Positions 1-8,102 of a stretch of 64,000 nt of DNA are shown here, in pieces (the first letter of the stretch is position 1; every line of letters begins with the position of its first letter). The translations under genes were made by a program, and so were the position numbers. Source of the stretch: Ruegeria atlantica (GTDB lineage Bacteria > Pseudomonadota > Alphaproteobacteria > Rhodobacterales > Rhodobacteraceae). Under the pieces are notes generated by a model. That model was not told the DNA's origin. It saw only the letters and a program-made list of their open reading frames with translations, and did no database searches. Location of the stretch: assembly GCF_001458195.1 (NCBI RefSeq), contig NZ_CYPU01000023.1, positions 62,001 to 126,000 on the forward strand, in the 5' to 3' direction.

Positions 1-228
1 GTGGGCATCAAGGTTGCAGAAGAGCATCGCTCGACCGACGTTCCGATGATCACACTGGCCACCGCACATCCCGCAAAATTCCCGGCAGCGGTCGAGAAGG
101 CGAGCGATGTACATCCGCCCCTTCCATCCCGCATGTCTGATCTGTATGAACGTCCGGAACGGGTGACCCGTATTGCAAACGATTTGGGTGCCCTCGAGGA
201 TCATATCAAAAGGCATATTGCTGAGTGA
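1..228 (+). CDS. thrC: Threonine synthase, C-terminal end (partial)
   Basis: This is the last 75 codons of a gene that begins before the window. Threonine synthase is a cytoplasmic PLP enzyme that converts O-phosphohomoserine to threonine. The tail has the family's late features: the TLATAHPAKFP stretch at residues 18-28 of the visible part (substrate and PLP phosphate region), then PPLPSRMSDLYERPERV and a C-terminal helix. The GTG at base 1 is only where the window cuts the gene, not a real start. The stop codon overlaps the GTG start of the next gene by 4 bases (GTGA), so the M16 peptidase is probably translationally coupled to it. This pairing of thrC with an M16 peptidase is familiar from related alphaproteobacteria. 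Confidence 0.85.
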   Translation: MGIKVAEEHRSTDVPMITLATAHPAKFPAAVEKASDVHPPLPSRMSDLYERPERVTRIANDLGALEDHIKRHIAE

Positions 229-1487
229 CTGTCAGACAAGACCAACTGAAGAACGGATTTCGTATCGTCAGTGAACATATGCCGGGGTTGCAATCGGCGG
301 CCATCGGCATCTGGGTGACCGCCGGTGGGCGGCACGAGCGGATTGAACAAAACGGTATCGCGCATTTCCTTGAGCATATGGCTTTCAAGGGAACCAAGCG
401 CCGTTCGGCTTTGCAAATCGCCGAGGCGATCGAGGACGTGGGCGGGTATATCAACGCCTACACGTCGCGCGAGGTGACGGCTTATTACGCGCGTGTTCTC
501 AAAGACAATGTGGCGCTGGCGATGGATGTCATCGGTGACATTGTTCTGAACCCGATCTTCGACCCGCGTGAGATCGAAGTTGAACGCGGTGTGATCCTAC
601 AGGAAATCGGTCAGGCCTATGACACGCCCGACGATGTGATCTTTGATTGGTTGCAAGAGCAGAGCTATCACGATCAACCGCTGGGTCGAACCATTCTGGG
701 TCCGACCGAACGAGTCAGTGCGTTTTCGCGCGAAGATTTGTCCGGGTTTGTGGCTGAACACTATGGTCCCGAACAGATGATCCTGTCTGCTGCTGGTGCC
801 GTTGATCATGATGCGTTGATGAAAACCGCTGAAGCGTTGTTTGGCCATCTTAAACCCCGCAAAGGGCTGATCCCAGAAACCGCCCGTTTCACCGGCGGCG
901 AAGCCCGGCAGGAGAAAGAGCTGGAACAGGCCCATTTCGCGCTGGCGCTGGAAAGCCCCGGCTATCGCGACGATGCGATCTATACCGCACAGATTTATTC
1001 GACGGCGCTGGGCGGCGGCATGTCCTCTCGCCTGTTCCAGGAAGTGCGCGAAACACGCGGGTTGTGCTACACGATCTTTGCGCAGACCGGAGCTTATGCC
1101 GATACCGGCACGACGACGATTTACGCCGGAACGTCAGCAGATCAGGTCGCAGAGCTGGCCAGCATAACGATTGATGAGATGAAGCGCGCTGCCGAAGACA
1201 TGAGCGCCGAAGAGGTCGCTCGCGCCCGCGCGCAGATGAAAGCCGGTATGCTGATGGGGCTGGAAAGCCCGTCGAACCGGGCGGAACGTCTGGCGCGTTT
1301 GGTGCAGATCTGGGACCGGGTTCCCTCGCTTGAGGATGCCGTGGCCAAGATCGACGCCGTCAGCACCGAAGATGTGCGTGCCTTCGCCGAACAGATGGCA
1401 GTGCAGGCCCCAGCCGCGCTGGCGCTTTACGGTCCTGTCTCGGGCGCACCCACGCTGGCGCAATTGCAGGAGAGGCGTGCGGCGTGA
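225..1487 (+). CDS. M16 family zinc metallopeptidase (processing-peptidase-like)
   Basis: A 420-residue single-chain peptidase of the pitrilysin/insulinase family, close to the beta subunit of mitochondrial processing peptidase. The inverted zinc motif HFLEH is at residues 47-51, and the distal ligand Glu127 lies in LQEIGQ, 76 residues after the second His, as expected. The second half (from about residue 180) is the usual inactive M16 C domain with the GGGMSSRLFQEVRE glycine-rich loop near residues 260-275. No signal peptide is visible, so it is probably cytoplasmic or exported by an unknown route; substrates are not known for the bacterial members. It starts at a GTG overlapping the thrC stop and ends in a 4-base overlap with the acetyltransferase gene, giving a three-gene operon. 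Confidence 0.9.
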   Translation: MTVRQDQLKNGFRIVSEHMPGLQSAAIGIWVTAGGRHERIEQNGIAHFLEHMAFKGTKRRSALQIAEAIEDVGGYINAYTSREVTAYYARVLKDNVALAMDVIGDIVLNPIFDPREIEVERGVILQEIGQAYDTPDDVIFDWLQEQSYHDQPLGRTILGPTERVSAFSREDLSGFVAEHYGPEQMILSAAGAVDHDALMKTAEALFGHLKPRKGLIPETARFTGGEARQEKELEQAHFALALESPGYRDDAIYTAQIYSTALGGGMSSRLFQEVRETRGLCYTIFAQTGAYADTGTTTIYAGTSADQVAELASITIDEMKRAAEDMSAEEVARARAQMKAGMLMGLESPSNRAERLARLVQIWDRVPSLEDAVAKIDAVSTEDVRAFAEQMAVQAPAALALYGPVSGAPTLAQLQERRAA

Positions 1488-2071
1488 TGCTGTTGGGCAG
1501 ACGCAAGCTGAAACTTGAAACCGAGCGCCTGAGCTTGCGCCCGCCCGCGCATTCCGACTTTAACGACTGGGCGGCGCTACGGCGCGCGTCACAGGAATAC
1601 CTAACGCCGTGGGAGCCGATCTGGGCCAAGGATCACCTAAGCCGCAAGTCCTTTACCAACAGGGTTTATTGGGCGCAGCGCTCCGTGGCCGGTGGGACGG
1701 CGATCCCAATGTTTTTGTTCCGTCGCACGGATGATGTGCTTTTGGGGGCCATCACGCTGGACAATGTCCGTCGCGGCCCGGCGCATGCAGGAACCTTGGG
1801 ATATTGGACGGGCCAGTCTTTTGCCCGTCAGGGTTACATGCGCGAGGCCATTGGTGCGATCGTTCATCACGCCTTTACCCGACTGGACCTGAGTAGGATT
1901 GAGGCTGCCTGCCTGCCCGAGAACAAACCATCACGTGGGTTGCTGGAAAGTTCGGGGTTCAAATACGAGGGCGTGGCGCAGTCGTATCTGCAGATCAACG
2001 GGCGGTGGCGGACGCATGTGCTGTATGCCAGCTTGCGCTCGGACCGGCGCGGAAAGACCGACGCGGGGTAG
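1484..2071 (+). CDS. GNAT N-acetyltransferase, RimJ/RimL-like
   Basis: A 195-residue acetyl-CoA dependent N-acetyltransferase of the RimJ/RimL type. The fold is readable: ETERLSLRPP at the N terminus, a LGAITLDNV beta strand, the acetyl-CoA loop region GYWTGQSFARQGYMREA (Q/R-x-x-G-x-x type) around residues 105-121, and the late ACLPENKPSRGLLESSGF segment that is typical of RimJ (N-S-R-x-L-E-K-x-G-F). The protein substrate is probably the N terminus of a ribosomal or other protein, but this cannot be told from sequence. A GTG at 1484 and an ATG at 1487 are adjacent possible starts; both fall on the peptidase stop codon. Confidence 0.85.
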   Translation: MMLLGRRKLKLETERLSLRPPAHSDFNDWAALRRASQEYLTPWEPIWAKDHLSRKSFTNRVYWAQRSVAGGTAIPMFLFRRTDDVLLGAITLDNVRRGPAHAGTLGYWTGQSFARQGYMREAIGAIVHHAFTRLDLSRIEAACLPENKPSRGLLESSGFKYEGVAQSYLQINGRWRTHVLYASLRSDRRGKTDAG

Positions 2072-2090
2072 GCGCCGTTGCGGTGTCCTT

Positions 2091-2155
2091 GGGGGCTCTG
2101 CCCCCGTCGCGGCATGCCGCGTCTTCCCCGGGGTATTTTTAGCCAGATGAACAAG
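2091..2155. repeat. REP-like palindromic intergenic element
   Basis: Three palindromes lie side by side between the acetyltransferase and the next gene: a GGGGGC/GCCCCC hairpin with a TCT loop (2091-2105), the perfect palindrome CGCGGCATGCCGCG (2108-2121), and CCCCGGGG followed by TATTTTTAGCCAGATGAA. The last part resembles a short element I recall as scattered between genes in many Rhodobacteraceae genomes. No second copy was noticed in this window. The G/C hairpins followed by a T run may also end transcription of the thrC operon. Confidence 0.5.
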
Positions 2156-2193
2156 GGGCATGACTTAGCGAGCGCTTGCGCTACAGTCCGGGC

Positions 2194-3012
2194 ATGCGGT
2201 GGATTGTTGTAGGGCTGATGATGATTGCGGGCGGGGCTGTGGCGCAGGAGCGGCGGCCGAGCCATTGTATTGCCATCGCGGATGCCGCACCGGGGATTGA
2301 GTATATTCACAAAGCCGCCTGGCAGGATCCGGTGCCGGAGTTTTCGGTTCGGATCAGCTATATCGCTCATGCGTCGTTTATGATTCAGACGCAGGGCGGG
2401 TTGAACGCGGTGACGGACTTCACCGGCTTTATCGGCAGTGCCGATCTTATCCCGGACGTGGTGACGATGAACCATGCCCACGGCACCCATTGGACCGCCC
2501 ATCCGGATCCTGCCATCCCGAATGTGTTGCCGGGGTGGGGCGAGTTCGGGCAGGGGATCGAACACTATCTTGATCTGGGAGAGATGCTGATACGCAATGT
2601 CTCGACCGATATTCGATCCTCTTATGGCGGTGTGGAAGAGCGCGGGAATTCGATCTTTGTGTTCGAAGTTGAAGGGCTGTGCATAGGCCATCTGGGTCAT
2701 CTGCATCATGTGCCGTCGGATGAACAATTTGCCGCCTTGGGGCGTTTGGATGTTGTGATGGCTGCGGTGGATGGTGGAACGACAATGCCGTTGCCGGAAA
2801 TGATCACGGTTTTGAAGCGGCTGAAAAGCTCGGTCATTATTCCGATGCACTGGTTTTCCAGCTTTTCGCTGGACCGGTTTCTGGTCGATATCCGCGAAGA
2901 TTTTCCGGTTGAGCGCAAGGGCGTGTCCGAGATCACAGTGTCCTTGCGCACGTTGCCCGATCGCCCGACTGTTGTTGTGCTTGAGCCTCAATACCTCATT
3001 GAACTGGAATAG
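2194..3012 (+). CDS. Secreted metallo-beta-lactamase-fold hydrolase
   Basis: A 272-residue protein with a Sec signal peptide (MRWIVVGLMMIAGGAVAQE, cleavage probably after residue 17) and an MBL fold related to the UlaG-like/lipid-hydrolase group. The metal motif is unusual: NHAHGTHW at residues 93-100 stands where THxHxDH is normal, with later histidines in GHLGHLHH (165-172) and PMHWF (217-221) as candidate ligands. It is therefore a probable periplasmic metal-dependent hydrolase of unknown substrate, with a variant metal site. An earlier in-frame TTG at 2176 is possible, but the ATG at 2194 gives the better signal peptide. The next gene begins 38 bases downstream on the same strand. Confidence 0.75.
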   Translation: MRWIVVGLMMIAGGAVAQERRPSHCIAIADAAPGIEYIHKAAWQDPVPEFSVRISYIAHASFMIQTQGGLNAVTDFTGFIGSADLIPDVVTMNHAHGTHWTAHPDPAIPNVLPGWGEFGQGIEHYLDLGEMLIRNVSTDIRSSYGGVEERGNSIFVFEVEGLCIGHLGHLHHVPSDEQFAALGRLDVVMAAVDGGTTMPLPEMITVLKRLKSSVIIPMHWFSSFSLDRFLVDIREDFPVERKGVSEITVSLRTLPDRPTVVVLEPQYLIELE

Positions 3013-3050
3013 GGCTTGTGGGATCGCGGTTGCTTGGGCAAGGAAAGGGT

Positions 3051-4466
3051 ATGAAACTAAACCCTGCCGATGACAATTTTGCCCAATCAATCCGCACTGT
3101 GCTGGGCGATGATATTCTGCACCCTGTCGAGGAACGATACCTGGAAGAGCCGCGCCGCAGGTTCGCAGGCCATGTCGGCGTTTTGGCGCTGCCGAAGTCG
3201 GTAGAACAGGTTTCGACGCTCGTTCGGCTCGCTTCAGATGCTTCGGTTCCCGTCGTGCCTTACGGCGGCGGCACCGGATTGGTCGGCGGGCAGGTGATGA
3301 CCGACGGCCCGGCTCCGTTGCTTGTTTCGCTGGAGCGGATGTCAGCCATCCGGGCGGTTTATCCGACCGAGAACATTCTAATCGCCGAGGCCGGTGCCAT
3401 TCTGACCGATGTTCAAGCTGCTGCAGAAGAAGCTGATCGATTGTTCCCGTTAGCATTGGCGGCGCAAGGATCTTGCCGGATCGGTGGAAATCTTGCGACG
3501 AATGCGGGTGGGGTCAATGTATTGCGCTATGGGAATGCGCGCGATCTGTGTCTTGGGTTGGAAGCAGTTCTTCCGAATGGTGAAATCTGGCACGGCCTCA
3601 GCCGTTTGCGCAAGGACAACACTGGGTATGATCTGCGCAACCTGCTGATCGGGGCGGAAGGTACACTGGGGATCATCACAGCTGCGTCGTTGAAGCTGTA
3701 CCCGCGTCCGGCCGAGACCGGCACCGCGATGTTCCAGGTGGCCTCTCCGGATGCTGCCATTGAATTGCTGGCGCTGGCACGCGATCAGGTGGGCGAGGGG
3801 GTCAGCACCTTTGAGCTGATCCACAAGCAAGGTCTGCAATTCTTGTCCGAGGTTTTGCCCGATATCCGCCAGCCCTTTGACGTCCAGCCTGAATGGATGG
3901 TGCTTATTGAATTGGGCCTTTCTGGCGGTGCGTCACCGTCAAATGCGCTGATGGCGCTGTTCGAGGCTGCAGAAGTGCGCGGGTTTGTAGCTGATGCGGT
4001 CGTAGCTCAAAGCGAAGCGCAACGAATGGAACTTTGGGCGGTGCGTGAGCTCATTCCCGAAGCCAACCGGTTGATCGGTTCGGTCTCGAGCCATGATATC
4101 TCGGTCCCGATCTCGCAAATCCCCGAGTTCATACTGCGAGGGTCCGAAATCGTGCGCGGGTTTGGGGATTTCCGGATTAACTGTTTTGGGCATCTTGGTG
4201 ACGGCAACCTTCACTACAACGTATTCCCGCCGCAGGGGCATAGCCGTTCAGAGTATGACGCACAGCGGCATACGGTAAAGCGCGTGGTGCATAATTTGGT
4301 GCACGAGTTCGGCGGATCGATTAGCGCTGAACACGGCATAGGGCGTTTGAAAACGGATGATCTTAGCCGCTATGGCGATCCGGTAAAGCTGTCGGCGATG
4401 CGCGCGATCAAGACCGCAATCGATCCAAAAGGGATCATGAATCCGGGTGCCGTTCTAAAGGCGTAG
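3051..4466 (+). CDS. FAD-linked D-2-hydroxyacid dehydrogenase (D2HGDH/GlcD family)
   Basis: A 471-residue flavoenzyme that oxidises a D-2-hydroxy acid, D-2-hydroxyglutarate being the likeliest, with D-lactate or glycolate as alternatives. The N-terminal FAD-binding domain carries PYGGGTGLVGG at residues 70-80 and the SCRIGGNLATNAGG segment. The C-terminal oxidase domain has GHLGDGNLHYN and SAEHGIG, the usual substrate and metal-site segments, and ends NPGAVLKA. The start at 3051 was chosen because AAGGAAAGG lies just upstream; an earlier GTG at 3018 has no ribosome site. The enzyme probably links serine or lysine breakdown by-products to the electron chain. A hairpin follows directly after the stop. 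Confidence 0.88.
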   Translation: MKLNPADDNFAQSIRTVLGDDILHPVEERYLEEPRRRFAGHVGVLALPKSVEQVSTLVRLASDASVPVVPYGGGTGLVGGQVMTDGPAPLLVSLERMSAIRAVYPTENILIAEAGAILTDVQAAAEEADRLFPLALAAQGSCRIGGNLATNAGGVNVLRYGNARDLCLGLEAVLPNGEIWHGLSRLRKDNTGYDLRNLLIGAEGTLGIITAASLKLYPRPAETGTAMFQVASPDAAIELLALARDQVGEGVSTFELIHKQGLQFLSEVLPDIRQPFDVQPEWMVLIELGLSGGASPSNALMALFEAAEVRGFVADAVVAQSEAQRMELWAVRELIPEANRLIGSVSSHDISVPISQIPEFILRGSEIVRGFGDFRINCFGHLGDGNLHYNVFPPQGHSRSEYDAQRHTVKRVVHNLVHEFGGSISAEHGIGRLKTDDLSRYGDPVKLSAMRAIKTAIDPKGIMNPGAVLKA

Positions 4467-4493
4467 GCGCGGCCCATTCAATACAGGCCGCGC
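4467..4493. terminator. Hairpin between convergent genes
   Basis: GCGCGGCC (4467-4474) pairs perfectly with GGCCGCGC (4486-4493) around an 11-base loop. It lies between the convergent hydroxyacid dehydrogenase and fasciclin genes, so it is probably a two-way terminator, although there is no strong T run on either side. Confidence 0.5.
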
Positions 4494-4500
4494 GTTGAGT

Positions 4501-4983
4501 TCACGATGCGGGCAGAATAACTTTGTCAATCACGTGGATGACACCGTTCGATGTTTCGATGTCTGCCTGAACAACGTTCGCATCGTTGACCATTACGCCG
4601 TTATCAAGGTCAATTTTGACTTCTCCGCCTTGTACGGTCGCGGCTGTCATGTCATCGGACAGATCGCCTGACATCACTTTCCCGGGCACCACATGGTAGG
4701 TCAGGATGGCAACCAGTTGATCCTTGTTCTCGGGCTTCAGAAGGGTTTCAACCGTGCCTTCGGGCAGAGCGGCAAAGGCGTCATCAGTGGGGGCAAAGAC
4801 GGTAAATGGGCCTTCACCTTTCAGTGTATCGACAAGCTCTGCGGCCTGAACGGCGGCGACGAGAGTTTCAAAGCTGCCTGCACCGACTGCGGTGTCGACA
4901 ATATCCTTGGAGTGACCATCAGCATATGCGGCCGTTCCTACTAGAAAGCTTGCGACACCGGCAATTGCGAGTTTGCGAAACAT
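4501..4983 (-). CDS. Secreted fasciclin (FAS1) domain protein
   Basis: A 160-residue exported protein: the signal peptide is residues 1-21 ([21 protein letters not shown]), followed by one FAS1 domain. Both conserved FAS1 boxes are present, [17 protein letters not shown] near the middle and the C-terminal [16 protein letters not shown]1 proteins act in cell adhesion or surface binding, and single-domain bacterial members are common in roseobacters, with unknown ligands. The upstream 100 bases hold no other gene. It is convergent with the FAD enzyme. Confidence 0.92.
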   Translation of the reverse strand: MFRKLAIAGVASFLVGTAAYADGHSKDIVDTAVGAGSFETLVAAVQAAELVDTLKGEGPFTVFAPTDDAFAALPEGTVETLLKPENKDQLVAILTYHVVPGKVMSGDLSDDMTAATVQGGEVKIDLDNGVMVNDANVVQADIETSNGVIHVIDKVILPAS

Positions 4984-5091
4984 GGTATGATATCCCTTGT
5001 TGGAATGCCCTTGGTGGCATCATTCGAGATACGGGGCGGCATCAAAGGGAGATCACTGAATATGTCGAAAAGTTCGGGTTGATCCAATGAA

Positions 5092-5116
5092 AAACCGCGC
5101 TAAGCCAGCGCGGTTT
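5092..5116 (-). terminator. Rho-independent terminator of apt
   Basis: A perfect 10-bp stem (AAACCGCGCT at 5092-5101 with AGCGCGGTTT at 5107-5116) has a 5-base loop. Read on the minus strand, downstream of the apt stop codon, it is followed by a T run (GGTTTTTCATT). Confidence 0.85.
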
Positions 5117-5153
5117 CAGGTTTCCACTCACGATCTTGTGAACACGCAGCCTG

Positions 5154-5693
5154 TCAAAGGCCTTCGAATTCGCACAGGACGTGGACGTCCATGCCCATAT
5201 CTTCCAAAGCCTTGCGCCCACCCAATTCGGGCAAGTCGATAATGAACGAGCATGCGACGATCTCGCCGCCCAGTCGTTCGATCAGTTTGATTCCGGCAGC
5301 TGCGGTGCCACCTGTTGCCAGCAGATCATCGACCACGAGGATTTTTTCGCCCGGTTGAATGGCGTCATCATGAATCTCTACAATCGCCTCGCCGTATTCC
5401 AGCTTGTAGTCTTGGCTGATGGTAGTACCCGGCAGCTTGCCTTTTTTGCGGATCGGCACAAAGCCGACACTCAACTGGTGCGCGATGGCGCCGCCAAGGA
5501 TGAAGCCGCGCGCCTCGAGGCCTACAACCATGTCGATCCTTTCACCGGCGTAAGGGTGCAGCATCTGATCTATCGCCATGCGGAAGCCGCGCGGATCCTC
5601 GAATAAGGTCGTAACGTCCCGGAACATGATCCCTTCATGTGGGAAATCCACGATAGTGCGAATGTAATCCTTGACCGACTTGTTCCTGGACAT
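5154..5693 (-). CDS. apt: Adenine phosphoribosyltransferase
   Basis: A 179-residue cytoplasmic enzyme that salvages adenine: adenine + PRPP gives AMP + PPi. The PRPP-binding motif [12 protein letters not shown] is at residues 120-131, the N terminus ([20 protein letters not shown]) is typical, and the length matches the family. The ATG at 5693 was chosen because GAGGGG sits 6 bases upstream of it; ATGs at 5699 and 5738 are in frame, but the first touches that ribosome site and the second lacks one. mtnP, which releases adenine from methylthioadenosine, lies 3 kb away on the same strand, so the two enzymes probably serve the same salvage route. Confidence 0.93.
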   Translation of the reverse strand: MSRNKSVKDYIRTIVDFPHEGIMFRDVTTLFEDPRGFRMAIDQMLHPYAGERIDMVVGLEARGFILGGAIAHQLSVGFVPIRKKGKLPGTTISQDYKLEYGEAIVEIHDDAIQPGEKILVVDDLLATGGTAAAGIKLIERLGGEIVACSFIIDLPELGGRKALEDMGMDVHVLCEFEGL

Positions 5694-5960
5694 GGCCATC
5701 CCCTCTGGCGTCAAAACACGCTGGGGTGTTTGGCTCATCGGTGCCAGTCATGCAAGGAAAGATTGCTGTCGAGCTTCTTGTGATGCTTCAGCGTTGCCTT
5801 CGGCAGCCTGCAGCAGCGGCACAGCAGGGCAAGCCATCACGGCGGAAGTGGATTGCGCCCTTTGTGGTGCTCTTTCCGAAGAAACGTCATGGCGGCATGA
5901 AGGTACATTGCCATAACCTTCTTTTATTGCTAGTTGCTTGAGAATTACAAACTCTATGCA

Positions 5961-6188
5961 ATGTATATTCAAGGGCTAGCCGATGGACCAAAAATCTTGT
6001 TGAGAACAGGGCGCGTGGAAGCAAAAGACGGCAGGGTTTCGACCAAGAAAAACAGCCAGTTGGTCTTGCGTCTGGATAAGGATGAGCGGGACGCGTTCGT
6101 TCAGCTATGCAAAGAGCTGGACACGTCAGCTGCACGAGAAATTCGTCGGTTCATTCGCGCTTTCATGAAAGAACACTCCGAGGACTGA
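5961..6188 (+). CDS. Small ribbon-helix-helix-like protein
   Basis: A 75-residue protein whose second half looks like a ribbon-helix-helix DNA-binding fold: a short strand (SQLVLRLDKDE), helix A (RDAFVQLCKELDTS) and helix B (AAREIRRFIRAFMKEH), roughly residues 32-72. Proteins of this kind act as dimeric repressors or antitoxins. There is no toxin-like partner: the next gene is a LysE exporter on the opposite strand, ending 5 bases away. The start is uncertain: ATG 5961, TTG 5934 and GTG 6015 are all possible and none has a clear ribosome site. The family call rests on pattern only. Confidence 0.5.
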   Translation: MYIQGLADGPKILLRTGRVEAKDGRVSTKKNSQLVLRLDKDERDAFVQLCKELDTSAAREIRRFIRAFMKEHSED

Positions 6189-6192
6189 GCCA

Positions 6193-6822
6193 TCAGGCCG
6201 GGCAGCGCAGGACAGCCGTGGCCACACCCATCCCGATCAACGTCACCCCTCCGAACCGTGTCATAGCAGTGATGACGCCCGAACGACCTATCATCTGTCG
6301 CAAGCGGTCTGCCAAAAAGGCATATGCCAACGCATTCAACCATGCCAGACCCACGAAAGTTGCGATCAGGATGAAGAATTGCGGCCCAAGTGGGTCAGCC
6401 GGGCGCAGAAACTGGGGGACGAAGGCGATAAAGAATGCAATGGATTTTGGGTTCAGTGCGGTGACCGCGGCGGCATGGCCAAATACGCTGTGGGCGGTGA
6501 CATCGCGTCCGGTCTCCACAGTCTCCAGACCACCCGATGGCGCGCTGCGCAACAATTTGATCCCCAGCCAGACCAAATAGGCCGCCCCGACCCATTTAAG
6601 GGCCGTGAACATCGTAGCTGATGCTAGAACCAATGCGCCCAGTCCCAATAGCGAGGCCGTCATGGCCACCAGATCGCCAACAGCCACGCCCGTGGCCGAG
6701 GCCACGGCCACGCTGCGCCCTTTGGACAAAGCATAGCTGAGCACCAGCAAGACGGTCGGGCCCGGGATTAGCAGGAGGGCGGTGGAAGCAGCGACAAAAG
6801 CGAGCCAAAGATCAAGGGACAT
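6193..6822 (-). CDS. LysE/RhtB family amino-acid exporter
   Basis: A 209-residue inner-membrane protein with six hydrophobic segments. The family signature is at the N terminus (IPGPTVLLVLSYALSKGR, residues 19-36, followed by A-x-G-x-x-x-GD), and the middle LNPKSIAFFIAFVPQF is the conserved N-P-K segment. Members export homoserine, threonine, lysine or related metabolites; the substrate here is not predictable. It is convergent with the ribbon-helix-helix gene and on the same strand as the DUF418 gene behind it, 52 bases apart. Confidence 0.9.
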   Translation of the reverse strand: MSLDLWLAFVAASTALLLIPGPTVLLVLSYALSKGRSVAVASATGVAVGDLVAMTASLLGLGALVLASATMFTALKWVGAAYLVWLGIKLLRSAPSGGLETVETGRDVTAHSVFGHAAAVTALNPKSIAFFIAFVPQFLRPADPLGPQFFILIATFVGLAWLNALAYAFLADRLRQMIGRSGVITAMTRFGGVTLIGMGVATAVLRCPA

Positions 6823-6874
6823 TGGAAATCCTGTGAATGCGTTTTTCGCAGCAAGCCCGGACCGGCGCGCAAGG

Positions 6875-7891
6875 TCAAGCCCGGCGCGTCTGTGTGGTCA
6901 AACGCATCAAAGCTTCTAGCGGGCCGCTTTTGAACTTTCGAGACCACAAAATCGCAAAGCCCGAGGATGCCGCGCAAAACGCAAACGCGCAGCCCACGAT
7001 TTGAGGGGCGTTCAGTGATCCGTTCAGCAAACCCGCCTCTTCTAATATGCCCATGCCGATCAGGATGTGCGCCATATAGAGCGTCAGGCTATGCCGACCG
7101 GGCGCAGTCAGGGCGGGGCCGATGCGCAGCTTTTCGATCTTTGGCCACAGCTTCAGCAGCAGTCCGATCACAACACAAGCCGACCCTGTACCGGCAATGA
7201 TGTAGAACGGCCCCGGCGGGATGGATGCAGTCCCCAAATAGGCGGCCAGATCAGGGTCCGTGACCAGCATTTGCGGGAAATGGGCAAAAACAGCAGCTCC
7301 GAACCCCCACATGATCAGCCTGTGTCGAATGCAAATCGTGTGCAACTCTGACCGCCCGATGGCCATGCCGATCAACAGGAAAGCTGCCCAAGGCAGGACA
7401 GGGTGCCAGCCGTTGAAGAAAAGGTTGCGCAAGAAGCCGGGCAGGGTCCAAAGGTCGGTGTATGTCAACGTGTCCCAATCCCAGCCAAGGTCATAGTTGA
7501 ATATCATAACCGCCAGAACCGCCAATGCCATCACACTGACAGAACCCAGCCACAAGCCGCCAGTTGGGGCCGCCAGGAAAGCTGCGCCGACGACAAAGTA
7601 CATCGCATAAAAATGCAGGATGTCGGCGTCAAATACGGTCATGTTAATCAGACCGAGTACGAACAGAAACGCCGCCCTCCGCAGCAGTATCGAGGCCGAA
7701 ATTGAAGACAATCCAATTCCGATTCCGGCCAGAATCACAAACAACGCGGCCGCACGGCCTTCGAGCGCATCGATCAAGATCGAAGCCCAGTCATTACCAG
7801 GTGCGACCTGAGCTGCGATGCGGAAATTCACCAAAACCATTCCGCAGAATGCCAGAAACCGGGCCGCGTCCAATGCCTCAAGTCGCTTCAT
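6875..7891 (-). CDS. DUF418-like polytopic membrane protein
   Basis: A 338-residue membrane protein with about ten hydrophobic segments, related to the DUF418/DUF1624 (YeiB-type) acyltransferase-like families. Typical features are the N-terminal RLEALDAARFLAFCGMVLVNF (residues 3-23, compare R-x-x-x-x-D-x-x-R-G-x-A), and a C-terminal segment with HSLTLYMAHILIGMGI and ending near FKSGPLEALMR, which matches the DUF418 end. These proteins may acylate an envelope component, but none of this subgroup has an established role. The ATG at 7891 was chosen because an AGAGA sequence precedes it and the fold begins there; a longer frame reaches back to 8086 but overlaps the divergent hydrolase region. Confidence 0.75.
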   Translation of the reverse strand: MKRLEALDAARFLAFCGMVLVNFRIAAQVAPGNDWASILIDALEGRAAALFVILAGIGIGLSSISASILLRRAAFLFVLGLINMTVFDADILHFYAMYFVVGAAFLAAPTGGLWLGSVSVMALAVLAVMIFNYDLGWDWDTLTYTDLWTLPGFLRNLFFNGWHPVLPWAAFLLIGMAIGRSELHTICIRHRLIMWGFGAAVFAHFPQMLVTDPDLAAYLGTASIPPGPFYIIAGTGSACVVIGLLLKLWPKIEKLRIGPALTAPGRHSLTLYMAHILIGMGILEEAGLLNGSLNAPQIVGCAFAFCAASSGFAILWSRKFKSGPLEALMRLTTQTRRA

Positions 7892-8102
7892 GCCATTTCT
7901 CTGTTTTGTCAGTGTTCTGGTGGTGTGTCCGAACCACAGATCGGTGCAATGCATGCGCAGTTTCAAGATGTTGCGCCAAAAAGAACCTTGGTCTTGCAAC
8001 GCGGCAACAAGTTTTAAGATTGAATTAAGTGTGCACCGTTCCGCTTGAAACAAGTTCGTGCGCCACCAACGTTGGACCGGACGCAATGCTTCGGAGAGAC
8101 TG

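Noticed and set aside
1867-3456. Long open frame of 529 codons on the minus strand
   Set aside because: It lies antisense to the acetyltransferase, the MBL-fold gene and the FAD enzyme, has low-complexity basic sequence with no family signs, and arises from GC-rich codon use on the other strand.
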